The notes under the pieces were generated by a model. That model was not told the DNA's origin and ran no database searches. It saw nothing but the letters and a program-made list of their open reading frames with translations. Made by a program: the position numbers and the translations under genes. Of a stretch of DNA of 34,563 nt, positions 8,790 through 17,958 are shown piece by piece (positions within the stretch are counted from its first letter, which is position 1; each line of letters begins with the position of its first letter). The stretch comes from an uncultured Eubacteriales bacterium (lineage in GTDB: Bacteria; Bacillota; Clostridia; Oscillospirales; Acutalibacteraceae), in assembly GCA_900317025.1 (NCBI GenBank), contig ONFG01000025.1, positions 1 through 34,563 on the forward strand, in the 5' to 3' direction.

Positions 8790-8818
8790 TTTACTTTTTG
8801 GCGGTTTCATATTATAAT
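8790..8818 (+). promoter_or_regulatory. Predicted sigma-A promoter of prfB-nrdR
   Basis: TTTACT (8790-8795), 17 bp, TATAAT (8813-8818), about 38 nt before the prfB start. The rest of 8617-8856 holds a GCAGGC/GCCTGC hairpin near 8756-8772 without a T-run and nothing else that I can support. Confidence 0.6.
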
Positions 8819-8856
8819 AAGGGATAGACATAAAATTTACGATACGAGGTAATGGT

Positions 8857-9981
8857 ATGGTACAGTTTGAAGAATTGAAGCTTGCCCTTGAAGAGCTGGA
8901 ACCGGAGATCACCGATCTCGCGGACGCGCTCGGATTGAAGGCGTGCCTTTCCGAAATAGAGCAGCTTGAATATAAGGCTGCCGAGCCGGGCTTCTGGGAC
9001 GACACCGAGAACTCGCAGAAGATCCTCCAGAGGACCGGTCTCCTCAAGAACAAGGTAGAGAATTACAACAACCTCAAAAGTGCCTATGAAGATACGCTAG
9101 CACTTATTGAACTTGGCAATGAGGAGGAGGATATCTCCATTCTCGACGAAGCTAAAGAGGAGTATGAGAAGGTCAAGGCAGACCTCGAAGCGCAGCGCCT
9201 TTCAACGCTTCTCACCGGCGAGTACGACAAGAACAACGCTATTCTTACGTTCCACGCGGGAAGCGGCGGCACCGAGGCTCAGGACTGGGCAGAGATGCTT
9301 TACAGAATGTACGGCCGCTGGGCTGAACGCCACAACTTCAAGGTAAAGACTGTCGACTATCTCGACGGCGACACGGCAGGTCTTAAAAGCGCCGTTATCG
9401 TCGTTGAGGGTGAGAACGCTTACGGCTACTTGAAGAGTGAGGCAGGCGTTCACCGCCTCGTCAGGATCTCCCCCTTCGACAGCTCGGGCAGACGTCAGAC
9501 GTCATTCGCTTCTCTTGAGGTAATGCCCGAGATCGAAAAGGATACTAGTATCGTTATCCCCGACGAAGACATCGAGATGCAGGTTTACCGTTCAAGTGGC
9601 GCCGGCGGTCAGAAGGTCAACAAGACGTCCTCTGCCGTAAGACTTACGCATAAACCGACGGGTATCGTCGTTGCATCACAGATCGAGCGCAATCAGTTCC
9701 AGAACAGAGCAATCGCTATGCAGATGCTTATCTCAAAGCTCGTTGAGATAAAGGAAAAAGAACACCTCGAGAAGATTGAGGACATCAAGGGCGTTCAGAA
9801 GGAGATCTCCTGGGGCAGCCAGATCCGCTCCTACGTCTTCATGCCCTACACGCTCGTTAAGGATCACCGCACAAAGTTTGAGACGGCGAACGTCTCCGCC
9901 GTTATGGACGGCGAGATCGACGGCTTCATCAACGCTTACCTTAAGGCAGAGAGCCAAGGATCGCTCGAAAGCGACGAGTGA
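8857..9981 (+). CDS. prfB: Peptide chain release factor 2
   Basis: Releases nascent peptides at UGA and UAA codons. It has 374 residues, with an N-terminal helical domain (about 1-110), the stop-codon recognition tripeptide SPF at residues 205-207 that marks RF2 rather than RF1, and the catalytic GGQ motif at 250-252 inside SSGAGGQKVNKTSSAV. The gene is read in a single frame from ATG 8857 (GAGG about 7 nt upstream). The autoregulatory in-frame UGA with +1 frameshift found near codon 26 in many bacteria is absent; the equivalent stretch reads ALGLKACLSE without interruption. It is followed after 40 nt by nrdR, probably on the same transcript. Confidence 0.97.
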   Translation: MVQFEELKLALEELEPEITDLADALGLKACLSEIEQLEYKAAEPGFWDDTENSQKILQRTGLLKNKVENYNNLKSAYEDTLALIELGNEEEDISILDEAKEEYEKVKADLEAQRLSTLLTGEYDKNNAILTFHAGSGGTEAQDWAEMLYRMYGRWAERHNFKVKTVDYLDGDTAGLKSAVIVVEGENAYGYLKSEAGVHRLVRISPFDSSGRRQTSFASLEVMPEIEKDTSIVIPDEDIEMQVYRSSGAGGQKVNKTSSAVRLTHKPTGIVVASQIERNQFQNRAIAMQMLISKLVEIKEKEHLEKIEDIKGVQKEISWGSQIRSYVFMPYTLVKDHRTKFETANVSAVMDGEIDGFINAYLKAESQGSLESDE

Positions 9982-10021
9982 TATCGTATCATGAAATAAG
10001 ACAGATCCGGAGGCGGTCAAA

Positions 10022-10477
10022 ATGAAATGTCCTTACTGTTCATATGAAGAAAGCAAGGTGGTCGATTCCCGCTCGTCCGACGACAACGAGAGGATCAGAC
10101 GCCGCCGTGAGTGCTGCCGCTGCGGCAAGCGCTTCACAACGTATGAGACTGTCGAACTAATCCCCGTGATCGTTGTCAAGCGCGACAATTCAAGGGAGAC
10201 CTTCGACAAAAACAAGCTGCTCTCCGGTCTTTTAAAAGCCTGCGAGAAACGCCCCGTTCCGCTTGAAACGATAGAGGGCATCGCGGACAGCATCGAAGGT
10301 CAGCTTCAAAGCTCCGTCGATCACGAGATAACGTCTACGCGTATCGGCGAGATGGCAATGGCGGCGTTGCGTACCGTCGACGAGGTCGCATACGTTCGCT
10401 TCGCGTCCGTTTACCGCCAGTTCAAAGACATAAACACGTTCATGGAAGAGCTGAACAAGCTACTTTCGGAACGCTGA
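10022..10477 (+). CDS. nrdR: Transcriptional repressor NrdR
   Basis: Zinc-finger and ATP-cone repressor of ribonucleotide reductase genes. The 151-residue protein matches the family length. The zinc ribbon uses CPYC (residues 3-6) and the CRCG cluster near residues 31-34 inside [16 protein letters not shown]; the ATP-cone domain spans about 49-139. GGAGG precedes the ATG by about 8 nt. It lies 40 nt after prfB and is closed by a strong terminator, so prfB-nrdR look like a two-gene unit. NrdR boxes and nrd genes are not in this window. Confidence 0.97.
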   Translation: MKCPYCSYEESKVVDSRSSDDNERIRRRRECCRCGKRFTTYETVELIPVIVVKRDNSRETFDKNKLLSGLLKACEKRPVPLETIEGIADSIEGQLQSSVDHEITSTRIGEMAMAALRTVDEVAYVRFASVYRQFKDINTFMEELNKLLSER

Positions 10478-10489
10478 TAAGATCCTCAT

Positions 10490-10534
10490 GCCATAGTATC
10501 TCTGACCTAGTGTCAGACTGCTATGGCTTTTTTA
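10490..10534 (+). terminator. Terminator after nrdR
   Basis: GCCATAG (10490-10496) pairs with CTATGGC (10521-10527), with an inner TCTGAC/GTCAGA stem, followed by a run of seven T. It lies 13 nt after the nrdR stop. Confidence 0.9.
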
Positions 10535-10594
10535 TTGGCATAATCCGAGCTGCTGCGGAATAAACTAAACAAAAAGCTCTTCTGAGGTGATCGT

Positions 10595-11005
10595 TTGAAC
10601 AACTATACGAGCATGAAAAAAACAACCTCCTCCGCCCTGCCTGCTCTGCTGCTCGGCTCTGCGGCAGGGGCTTTGGCAAGCTCGGCGCTGCTTTGCGCCG
10701 CGGCACTGATCTGTGTAAAGCTCGGCAGCCCGCCCGTATCTGCCGCGCCGCTCATCACGACCGTTATCGGGGCAGTGGGCGCATTTCTCGCGGGCTACAT
10801 CGCCGTCAGGATCTTCGGCAGCCGCGGGCTTCTGATAGGCGCTCTGGCGGGGCTTTTGCTTTTTGGCGCGGTGCTGATCTCCGGCTCTGCCGCCGGCGAG
10901 GCATCGCTCTCCCCTATGGCTGTAAAATGCGCTGTTTTTACGGTCTGCGGCGCATTCGGCGGCGTACTGCGGGTAAATAAGCGCGTCAAGGTAAAACGTA
11001 TATAA
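10595..11005 (+). CDS. Small four-helix membrane protein, YrzE/TIGR04086 family
   Basis: 136-residue integral membrane protein of unknown function. Four hydrophobic segments are visible (about 13-40, 49-73, 76-97 and 106-125), ending in a basic tail (VNKRVKVKRI). Length, four-helix pattern and Gly/Ala-rich helices fit the Firmicutes YrzE/TIGR04086 family. The start is a TTG at 10595 with GAGGTG about 7 nt upstream; the first ATG at 10613 lacks a ribosome site. It is a monocistronic unit between two terminators. I do not recognise a biochemical role. Confidence 0.75.
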   Translation: MNNYTSMKKTTSSALPALLLGSAAGALASSALLCAAALICVKLGSPPVSAAPLITTVIGAVGAFLAGYIAVRIFGSRGLLIGALAGLLLFGAVLISGSAAGEASLSPMAVKCAVFTVCGAFGGVLRVNKRVKVKRI

Positions 11006-11011
11006 AAAAAG

Positions 11012-11048
11012 AAGGACCCGAAGGCTTGTATGCTTCGGATCCTTTTTA
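11012..11048. terminator. Bidirectional terminator between the small membrane protein gene and rfbB
   Basis: The inverted repeat AAGGACCCGAAG / CTTCGGATCCTT has one mismatched pair, is preceded by an A-run and followed by a T-run, and so works for the plus-strand gene and as the end of the long minus-strand operon. Confidence 0.85.
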
Positions 11049-11066
11049 TTATTTCGGCGCAAAGTC

Positions 11067-12119
11067 TTACGACTGAGCGTACATTCTGTTGTAGTAGGAA
11101 AGGTAGTCGCCGGAGATGATCTTGTTCATCCAATCCTGATGAGCGAGGAACCACTCGATCGTTTCCGCGATGCCCTTCTCAAAGGTGTAAGAGGGCGCCC
11201 AGCCAAGTTCGCTTGTGATCTTAGTGTTGTCGATAGCGTAGCGGCGGTCGTGACCGGGACGATCCTTTACATAAGTAATGAGATCCTCGGATTTGCCCAT
11301 CGTTGAGATGATGAGCTTAACGATCTCGACGTTAGCCTTCTCGTTGTTGCCGCCTACGTTGTAGACCTCGCCGATCCTGCCCTTTTCGAGGACGGTCGCG
11401 ATAGCGCTGCAGTGATCCTTTACGTGGAGCCAATCGCGGATCTGCATACCGTCGCCGTAAACAGGGAGCGACTTGTCGTTCATGCAGTTGTTGATCATAA
11501 GAGGGATAAGCTTCTCGGGGAACTGGTACGGACCGTAGTTGTTCGAGCAGCGTGTGATAACGACGGGGAGCCCGAACGTATTGTTGTATGCGCGGACGAG
11601 CATATCTGCGCTTGCCTTGGAGACGGAGTACGGAGAGTTAGGTGAAAGCGGAGTTGTCTCTGTGAACATACCGGTCTTGCCGAGAGCGCCGTAAACCTCG
11701 TCTGTTGAAACCTGGAGGTATCTTACGCCCTCTTTGTACTCTCTCGAATACTTATCGTCGGGAGCGAGGTTCCAGTGGCGCTTTGCAGCGTCGAGAAGCA
11801 CCTGTGTACCGATAACGTTGGTCGTGAGAAAAATCTCAGGCTCGACGATGCTTCTGTCAACGTGGGATTCAGCCGCAAAATTGACTACCGTGTCGATGTC
11901 GTAATCGTTAAAGATCTGCTCAACAAGCTTCTTATCGCGGATATCGCCCTTTACGAAGCGGTAATTCTTGTTGTCCTTGATGTCCTCGAGGTTTTCAAGG
12001 TTGCCGGCGTAGGTGAGAGCGTCGAGGTTGACGATCAGCGCGTCGGAGTTCTCAAGCATATAGTGAACGAAATTCGAGCCGATAAAGCCGGCGCCGCCTG
12101 TTACCAAAACATTCTTCAT
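11067..12119 (-). CDS. rfbB: dTDP-glucose 4,6-dehydratase
   Basis: NAD-dependent short-chain dehydratase converting dTDP-glucose to dTDP-4-keto-6-deoxyglucose. It has 350 residues. The nucleotide-binding motif GGAGFIGS is at about residues 8-15, the dehydratase signature STDEVYG follows at mid-protein, and the catalytic YSVSK lies further on. It is the last gene of the operon that starts at wecE, 21 nt after rfbA. There are no rfbC (epimerase) or rfbD (reductase) genes in the window, which suggests that the keto-sugar is drawn off by the WecE-type aminotransferase upstream rather than being made only into dTDP-rhamnose. A complete rhamnose set elsewhere in the genome is possible. Confidence 0.97.
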   Translation of the reverse strand: MKNVLVTGGAGFIGSNFVHYMLENSDALIVNLDALTYAGNLENLEDIKDNKNYRFVKGDIRDKKLVEQIFNDYDIDTVVNFAAESHVDRSIVEPEIFLTTNVIGTQVLLDAAKRHWNLAPDDKYSREYKEGVRYLQVSTDEVYGALGKTGMFTETTPLSPNSPYSVSKASADMLVRAYNNTFGLPVVITRCSNNYGPYQFPEKLIPLMINNCMNDKSLPVYGDGMQIRDWLHVKDHCSAIATVLEKGRIGEVYNVGGNNEKANVEIVKLIISTMGKSEDLITYVKDRPGHDRRYAIDNTKITSELGWAPSYTFEKGIAETIEWFLAHQDWMNKIISGDYLSYYNRMYAQS

Positions 12120-12140
12120 TTTATTTACTCCTTATTTCTT

Positions 12141-13013
12141 TTAGATGATCTCTTCGGGAAGCGAGAGAAGATACTGACCGTAATCGGTCATTGAAAGCTC
12201 GTTGCCGATCTTGATAAGCTGATCGGTGGTGATAAAGCCGCGTCTCCACGCGATCTCTTCGGGACAGCAAACGTAGAAGCCCTGTCTCGACTGAACGTTC
12301 TCAACGAACTGAGAAGCCTTCATCATGCCCGAGGGCGTTCCCGTGTCGAGCCAAGCCATTCCTCTGCCGAGAAGCGAGACCTTGAGCTGCCCCTTCTCGA
12401 GGTAGGCGTTATTGACCGCTGTGATCTCAAGCTCACCTCTTGCGGAAGGCTCGATCGTCTTGGCGATCTCGACTACCTGGTTGTCGTAGAAGTAAAGACC
12501 GGGTACAGCGAAGTTTGACTTCGGCTTCTTCGGCTTCTCTTCGATAGAGATAACGTTGTTGTCCTTGTCGAATTCAACGATACCAAAATCCTTGGGGTTC
12601 TTTACGGCATAACCGAAGATAGCGGCGCCGTTGAGCTCCGCCTTTGTCTTTTCGAGGATATCGGTAAAATACTGACCGAAGAACACGTTATCGCCAAGAA
12701 TAAGACAAACGGAGTCGTCGCCGATGAAATCCTCGCCGATGATGAACGCTTCGGCAAGTCCCTTCGGCTCCTGCTGAACGGCGTAGCTGATAGAAAGGCC
12801 GAGCTTACTGCCGTCTTCAAACAGCCTCTCATACATCGGGATATCGGCAGGGGTCGAGATTATAAGTATCTCCCTTATGCCGGCAAGCATCAGCACCGAT
12901 AGCGGATAATAGATAAGCGGTTTGTCATAGATCGGAAGGAGCTGCTTTGACACGACCTTTGTCATAGGATAAAGACGAGTGCCTTTGCCTCCTGCCAGAA
13001 TAATACCTTTCAT
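12141..13013 (-). CDS. rfbA: Glucose-1-phosphate thymidylyltransferase
   Basis: Makes dTDP-glucose from glucose-1-phosphate and dTTP, the first step of the dTDP-sugar branch. The 290-residue length is typical. The nucleotidyltransferase signature GGKGTRLYP is at residues 8-16, [10 protein letters not shown] follows, and the dinucleotide-metal motif [10 protein letters not shown] lies near residue 110. The ATG overlaps the stop of the preceding GT-C gene by 4 nt (ATGA), so translation is probably coupled. Its first 18 codons are part of a 99-bp block repeated exactly at 16330-16428. Confidence 0.97.
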   Translation of the reverse strand: MKGIILAGGKGTRLYPMTKVVSKQLLPIYDKPLIYYPLSVLMLAGIREILIISTPADIPMYERLFEDGSKLGLSISYAVQQEPKGLAEAFIIGEDFIGDDSVCLILGDNVFFGQYFTDILEKTKAELNGAAIFGYAVKNPKDFGIVEFDKDNNVISIEEKPKKPKSNFAVPGLYFYDNQVVEIAKTIEPSARGELEITAVNNAYLEKGQLKVSLLGRGMAWLDTGTPSGMMKASQFVENVQSRQGFYVCCPEEIAWRRGFITTDQLIKIGNELSMTDYGQYLLSLPEEII

Positions 13014-13058
13014 AGCTGCAATACATCCTCTCTGTTAAAAAATATCTCAGCGCCGTCA
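12960..13058 (-). repeat. 99-bp direct repeat, copy 1 (native GT-C/rfbA junction)
   Basis: Identical base for base to 16330-16428. Read on the minus strand it holds the last 15 codons and stop of the GT-C gene 13010-14497 and the first 18 codons of rfbA. Both genes run through it intact, so this is the source copy. Confidence 0.97.
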
Positions 13059-14497
13059 AAATAGAGCTTAAACAAAACAAGCAGAAACGGAAGGAATACG
13101 AGCGAATTGATCATCAGCAGACCGTGGTCGTACTTCTCAAACTCTGCCTTCTCCCCCATATCGAATTTATGCTTGAATCTCGGGTAGTTGAGAACCAGGA
13201 TCAATACGATCGCCACTATAACTGCTCCGGAGCAAGCATTTATCAAGAACTTGCTGATATAACCGTTTGGATCCATTCCGAGAACGAAATCCCTGAAGGT
13301 ATTGTCTTTATGCTGCGAGAACTCCCTTGGCTTGATGAATTTCTCCAAAAAAGAGTCGACTGTATATCTGCCCGACAAAGACTCCTTTACTCCGGCAAAT
13401 ATCTCCATGGAATGGAAGAACTGGTAGCAAAACATTAAAACAAGATCCAGTCTGAACAAATGAGTATTTATTACTATCAACACCGGAAGATACGGCATTA
13501 TCATAATGCCGCTGTAGTAATCGGCTTTACCGAGAGAACACATCATCATGAATACGCCTGCGGGGATATAGATCAGGAACTTGTTCCTTTCGTCATCCGA
13601 CTCCGGCTTTGTAAAGCAGAAGATAAAGCAAAATGCCAAAACTCCAAAAACGAAAAGCGACGACTTTCCGTACGGAGCTTCGATACCGACGTTAAACAGA
13701 TCGTAGAAAAGCTTAAACGGCGGATTCGCCGCAACAGACTCCTTGTAAAGCGGAAGGAAGCGTCCGATGAGGTGGTCGAGCCCCAAAAGCGAAAACGATA
13801 TAATGTATTGGAGCAGCGCTATAAGCAGATTCTTTTCAACAAGCAGAAGTATCGGCAGGAAAGCAAAAGCAAATAATGGCTTCACTGCGATAGAGAGCGC
13901 CGCAAAGAGTATCGAAAGCTTTCTCTTTCCCTTCATCATAAAGTATACGCACAATGCTGCATATACGGCTGCAAAGACGTCGATCTGCCCGACTACGCCA
14001 ACGCATATCAGGCAGGCACTTGACCCGACTGTCATTATAGAAGCCCATGCGGAACGTTCCTTATCCTTTGTGATGAGGAAGCTCATCTTGTATGCAAGAA
14101 AAGCAAGAACTAGATTGCACAGCTCCAGCCCCAACTTTGACCATGCCAGCAATCCCGCGCTGTAAGCTATATCCTTACCTGTCGTGTGCTGGATGATCCA
14201 GATAGGAAGATTCCAAAGCCATAACGGCAGGATAGCAAAAATGTCAAGCCCCATATACTGCGGAGCAACGAGATGCTCATTCTTTGCAGTGTACTCGTAA
14301 AACGAAAATGGCTTGCCTTCGGCGATCACATCCCAAAGGTTCGTGCTCCATATCGTTACCGTTTTGATGTCAATGTGTGAAAAAGATAGCATCGTAAGGA
14401 GAACAACGGCTGCGACAGCCAGCCATTCCCATAAATATATCTTTGATGAATAGTACTTTTTTAAAAAGAGTTTTTGATTTCTGCTGTTTGAAGCCAT
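13010..14497 (-). CDS. GT-C-like multispanning membrane glycosyltransferase, paralogue C
   Basis: 495-residue integral membrane protein with about ten or more hydrophobic helices. Near the N-terminus, after the first helix, is a loop [12 protein letters not shown] with Asp57, in the position where GT-C enzymes carry a catalytic acid. In mid-protein [19 protein letters not shown] followed by a conserved lysine ([14 protein letters not shown]) resembles GT39/GT87-type transferases that use polyprenyl-phosphate sugars on the outer face. The C-terminus ends with a conserved [11 protein letters not shown] helix region. It is one of three complete tandem paralogues with a fourth stump. AAGGGGT precedes the ATG; the stop overlaps rfbA. 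The glycosyltransferase role is inferred from fold pattern and operon context; the acceptor is unknown. A polysaccharide-modifying membrane protein without transferase activity remains possible. Confidence 0.8.
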   Translation of the reverse strand: MASNSRNQKLFLKKYYSSKIYLWEWLAVAAVVLLTMLSFSHIDIKTVTIWSTNLWDVIAEGKPFSFYEYTAKNEHLVAPQYMGLDIFAILPLWLWNLPIWIIQHTTGKDIAYSAGLLAWSKLGLELCNLVLAFLAYKMSFLITKDKERSAWASIMTVGSSACLICVGVVGQIDVFAAVYAALCVYFMMKGKRKLSILFAALSIAVKPLFAFAFLPILLLVEKNLLIALLQYIISFSLLGLDHLIGRFLPLYKESVAANPPFKLFYDLFNVGIEAPYGKSSLFVFGVLAFCFIFCFTKPESDDERNKFLIYIPAGVFMMMCSLGKADYYSGIMIMPYLPVLIVINTHLFRLDLVLMFCYQFFHSMEIFAGVKESLSGRYTVDSFLEKFIKPREFSQHKDNTFRDFVLGMDPNGYISKFLINACSGAVIVAIVLILVLNYPRFKHKFDMGEKAEFEKYDHGLLMINSLVFLPFLLVLFKLYFDGAEIFFNREDVLQL

Positions 14498-14553
14498 ATT
14501 TTCTGTTACCCCTTCCTTTTGTATGCATGGTTTCTAGTTCTAGAGACTATTAC

Positions 14554-16017
14554 TCAATGAGGTGTGTAAAAATAAATCGAATACATTATAATAAGGAACG
14601 GGAGATAAACTAATGAATTCAGCATCAGCAATCCGTGGTCATAATTCTTCTCTGAACCGTTTTCTTCGATCATCAGCTTACGGGATAACCTTGGATGATT
14701 TATAATAAAGAGAGCCACGGCAGCTATCGTCATAACAGCACATACAATGCTGAGAAGGAATAACCTCAGTTTTCCGTCCTCCATTGAGTTAGCCAGAATT
14801 GTACGCACACTTGCCTCGGGTCGATTGGCATACTCGCTCTGAGGGAATATCTTTGAGACAAACGTACCTCCTACGTAGTAAGCGGAAACCGTTTTTGCAC
14901 TGCCCATCGCTCTGGAAGCTCCATGGGCAAGCTGGAACAAGAAGGATAAAAGCAAGTTTAGTCTCAGCCTGCTTTTATCTGAGATGACAAGCACCGAAAA
15001 GTACGGCATTATCGTTAGGCTTCTGTAAAACTCGGTTTTGGAGAACAGACTGGTCATAACAAAAACCCCTGCCGCGATATAAACAAGGTACTTATACCTC
15101 TCCTCCTTTGAAGAGGGCTTTGTCATATAACTCATAAAGCAAAGCAGCATCAGCCCGATCATAAAAGCGGAGGCTTTACCGTAAGGCGCATCTATTCCAA
15201 CGTCAAAAATATTTACAAGGACTTCTTTTGTCGGTCCTACCGTCATGGATTCCTTGTACAAAGGAAAGACGTTGCCGAGAAGCCTGTTAAAGCCCATCAG
15301 CGACATCGCGCCTATGCAGTCGGCCGCTGCTATGAGAATGTTTTTCTCGACCAGCAGAATAAGCGGGAGAAAGGCAAATATAAAGAAGGGCTTAACGGCA
15401 ACGGAACACGCCGCAAAAATAATAGACAGCTTTGTTTTGCCCTTCATCATGAAGTAAACGGACAAAGCTCCGTATAGGATAAAGAAAACATCGTTCTGAC
15501 CGGCAACTCCGACTCCAATCGCGGCAACTGCCGAACCGATCGTGATGATCGCAGACCAGAGCGAGCGCTGTTTATCGCCGGTGACAAGAAGCGCTATCTT
15601 GTATCCGACGTATGCTATCGCACAATTGCAGAATTCCAGACCCAGCTTTGACCAAAGGAGCATTCCCGGGCTTTGAGCTATGTCCTTATCAAAGAACCTC
15701 TGCACTATCCATATGGGGAAGTTCCATATTGAAAGAGGAATAATCGCAAACAGGTCGCAGCCCATGTATTGATGAACCAGATGGTGGTAGTTCTGCGACG
15801 TATATACATAGAAGTTCTGAAACTGACCATCAGCGATCACGTCCCAGAGATTTATGCTCCATATCGTAAGACTTACCGTATCCATGTAAAGCGAGGATAT
15901 GAGCGAAATCAACACAACGACGCCGACCGCGGCCCATTCCCACCAATATATTCTCGGAGAGTAGAATATAGCACGCAGCTTACTTTTCTGATCGTTTCTA
16001 TCCAAATTTTTCTTCAT
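14554..16017 (-). CDS. GT-C-like multispanning membrane glycosyltransferase, paralogue B
   Basis: 487-residue multispanning membrane protein, paralogous along its whole length to the genes on both sides. It has the same landmarks: the N-terminal sequence YSPRIYWWEWAAV, loop WSINLWDVIADG (Asp59), GQNDVFFILYGALSVYFMMK, the lysine in SVAVKPFFIFAFLP, and the C-terminal YDHGLLMLNSLVYLPF. AGGGGAT lies 6 nt before the ATG. It is separated from paralogue C by 56 nt, well within operon spacing. Divergence from C and A in the soluble loops suggests that each copy may recognise a different acceptor or linkage (inference). Its upstream side is the disrupted 16018-16461 region. Confidence 0.8.
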   Translation of the reverse strand: MKKNLDRNDQKSKLRAIFYSPRIYWWEWAAVGVVVLISLISSLYMDTVSLTIWSINLWDVIADGQFQNFYVYTSQNYHHLVHQYMGCDLFAIIPLSIWNFPIWIVQRFFDKDIAQSPGMLLWSKLGLEFCNCAIAYVGYKIALLVTGDKQRSLWSAIITIGSAVAAIGVGVAGQNDVFFILYGALSVYFMMKGKTKLSIIFAACSVAVKPFFIFAFLPLILLVEKNILIAAADCIGAMSLMGFNRLLGNVFPLYKESMTVGPTKEVLVNIFDVGIDAPYGKASAFMIGLMLLCFMSYMTKPSSKEERYKYLVYIAAGVFVMTSLFSKTEFYRSLTIMPYFSVLVISDKSRLRLNLLLSFLFQLAHGASRAMGSAKTVSAYYVGGTFVSKIFPQSEYANRPEASVRTILANSMEDGKLRLFLLSIVCAVMTIAAVALFIINHPRLSRKLMIEENGSEKNYDHGLLMLNSLVYLPFLIIMYSIYFYTPH

Positions 16018-16091
16018 AAAAAGATCCCCTGCTTTAACCTAAAAGCCTTCAAAGACGCCACAGCCCGAAACAGGTATTGCGCCGTCCTGCA

Positions 16092-16329
16092 TCACCAAGT
16101 CAGACTAGACATCTCTGCTATTTTCGGCAAATAAAAATACAATCCGTACATCATCATCAAGAATGGAACATAGACAATCAGATTAAGAAGCAGAAGACCA
16201 TGGTCAAACTTCTTAAATACGCCCTTCTTTTCCAGATCAAACTCGTGTTTGAATCTTGGGTAATTGATCACCAAAAGGCTGAATATCGCCACCGTAACTA
16301 CCGCGGCCGTAAGGTGTATAAACATCGAA
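16092..16329 (-). pseudogene. C-terminal stump of a fourth GT-C-like paralogue (D)
   Basis: Only the last ~77 residues remain (MFIHLTAAVVTVAIF..., then NYPRFKHEFD, FDHGLLLLNLIVY and MMMYGLYFYLP). They align with the C-termini of paralogues A, B and C but are not identical to any. The frame ends upstream exactly where the 99-bp repeat copy 2 begins, and the rfbA fragment in that repeat is out of frame with the stump. The missing N-terminal ~400 codons were replaced or deleted. No ribosome site precedes the stump, so it is unlikely to be translated usefully. Confidence 0.85.
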
Positions 16330-16428
16330 TGTCATAGGATAAAGACGAGTGCCTTTGCCTCCTGCCAGAATAATACCTTTCATAGCTGCAATACATCCTC
16401 TCTGTTAAAAAATATCTCAGCGCCGTCA
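16330..16428 (-). repeat. 99-bp direct repeat, copy 2 (rearrangement scar)
   Basis: Exact copy of 12960-13058, 3370 bp away in the same orientation. It carries the 3' end of paralogue C and the first 18 codons of rfbA, here orphaned: on one side it abuts the stump of paralogue D, on the other the 33-nt tail after paralogue A. Identity breaks sharply at both ends. Confidence 0.97.
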
Positions 16429-16461
16429 TATCACAAGCTATTAACGCGTTTAAAAGCTTAT

Positions 16462-17937
16462 TTAGCTCGCTGCAGGGAAAAACGCTGACAAATGGAAATA
16501 CATGATATACATCGCCAAAAGGAACGGTAAAAATGAGCATCCGTTCAGAAGCAGAAGACCATGGTCGTACTTTTCAAATATGCCGAGTCTTTCCATATCA
16601 AATTTATGCTTATATCTCGGAAAATTGAGAACAAGGATCAATATAACGGCTGCTATCGATATTGCCGTAGTAAGATACAAAATAAAACCCAGGAAATTGT
16701 GCTTTTCATCAATAGCGTTTACGACTGCTCTTATGTTCGCCGCTTTTCTTTCGTTCACCATATCGTCAGGTTGGAAGAATAAAGATACGACCGATCCTCT
16801 CATAAAGTACGCCGACACTGTATTCCAATTGCCGAGAGCATTGCACATCGTAACAAAGAATTGAAAAACAAAAGACAGGAACAGGTTAAACCTGAGCATA
16901 GAAGATCTCAATACTACAAGTACAGAAAGGAACGGCATAGTGAGAATGAATCTGTAGAATTCTGTTTTCGAGAATACGGACATTAACAGATATACTGCCA
17001 CAACAATGTATAGATAGTATTCGTTCCTCTCTTGGTCAGATTTAGGATTCGTCATATAGCTTATCAGATAGATCACTAATAGTCCTATCAAAAACAGCGA
17101 TGCCTGACCGTAGAAGGAGTCGATACCTACGCCAAAAAGATTGACCAAAACAGTTACAGACGGTCCGCTTGACATAGACTCATTGTAAAGAGGGAACATC
17201 TGCCCTATCATTCGGTTTAATCCCATCAAAGAAAAAGAAAGTATAAACTCCAAAGCCGCAATAAAGATGTTCTTCTGCTTTAAAAGAATAAGCGGCAGAT
17301 ACGCGAAAACAAAGAATGGTTTGGCAGCAACAGACATGGCAGCAAAAAGGACCGACCTCTTCTTTTGTCCTTTCATCATGCTGTATACGCTGAGTGCCGT
17401 ATAAACAATAACAAAGACATCAGTTTGTCCGGCTATGCCGATACCTAACGCACCTCCACAAAAGCTCATTGTCAAAAAGGAAGCCCAGAGCGAACGATTT
17501 TTGTCTTTGGTTAAAAGCATAGCCATTTTATAAGCCAAATAAGCGACCAAACCGTTACAAGCCTCAAGACCAAGCTTTGACCATGCAATGAGGATACCGC
17601 TTTCCGGGATCTCTTTTCCAAAAAAACGCTGCGCGATCCAGATGGGAATATTCCAAATTGATAGAGGAATGATTGTAAATAAGTCACATCCCATTTTGTC
17701 ATGTGGAACATGATGGATGTTTTGAGTAGTAAACTTATAAAAATCCGTCAACTTGCCATCAATGATGACATCCCATAGATTCGTACTCCAAACTGTAATA
17801 CTTATGGTATCCTGATATACTACCGATAAAATAGTAATGAGACAAATAGCAACAACTGTCGCCCATTCCCACCAGTAGATTTTCGGCGAATAGTAACCCT
17901 TTAAAAATTTTTTCCATTTTCTGCTTGTTGTAGCCAT
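16462..17937 (-). CDS. GT-C-like multispanning membrane glycosyltransferase, paralogue A
   Basis: 491-residue multispanning membrane protein, the first and apparently most AT-rich of the three complete paralogues. Landmarks are YYSPKIYWWEWATV at the N-terminus, loop [12 protein letters not shown] (Asp57), GQTDVFVIVYTALSVYSMMK, the lysine in SVAAKPFFVFAYLP and YDHGLLLLNGCSFLPF near the end. AAAGGGG lies 5 nt before the ATG. It starts 21 nt after the second small flippase gene, which places it directly after the predicted lipid-linked sugar synthesis and flipping genes. It is the best candidate for the original transferase of the operon (inference). The function is predicted from topology and context, not from a characterised close relative. 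Confidence 0.8.
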   Translation of the reverse strand: MATTSRKWKKFLKGYYSPKIYWWEWATVVAICLITILSVVYQDTISITVWSTNLWDVIIDGKLTDFYKFTTQNIHHVPHDKMGCDLFTIIPLSIWNIPIWIAQRFFGKEIPESGILIAWSKLGLEACNGLVAYLAYKMAMLLTKDKNRSLWASFLTMSFCGGALGIGIAGQTDVFVIVYTALSVYSMMKGQKKRSVLFAAMSVAAKPFFVFAYLPLILLKQKNIFIAALEFILSFSLMGLNRMIGQMFPLYNESMSSGPSVTVLVNLFGVGIDSFYGQASLFLIGLLVIYLISYMTNPKSDQERNEYYLYIVVAVYLLMSVFSKTEFYRFILTMPFLSVLVVLRSSMLRFNLFLSFVFQFFVTMCNALGNWNTVSAYFMRGSVVSLFFQPDDMVNERKAANIRAVVNAIDEKHNFLGFILYLTTAISIAAVILILVLNFPRYKHKFDMERLGIFEKYDHGLLLLNGCSFLPFLLAMYIMYFHLSAFFPAAS

Positions 17938-17958
17938 TTTTACCCCTTTCTGTTCAAA

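Noticed and set aside
16298-16540. An 80-codon minus-strand open frame spanning the 99-bp repeat copy
   Set aside because: It joins the out-of-frame tail of paralogue A to repeat sequence; it is a by-product of the rearrangement, without a ribosome site.
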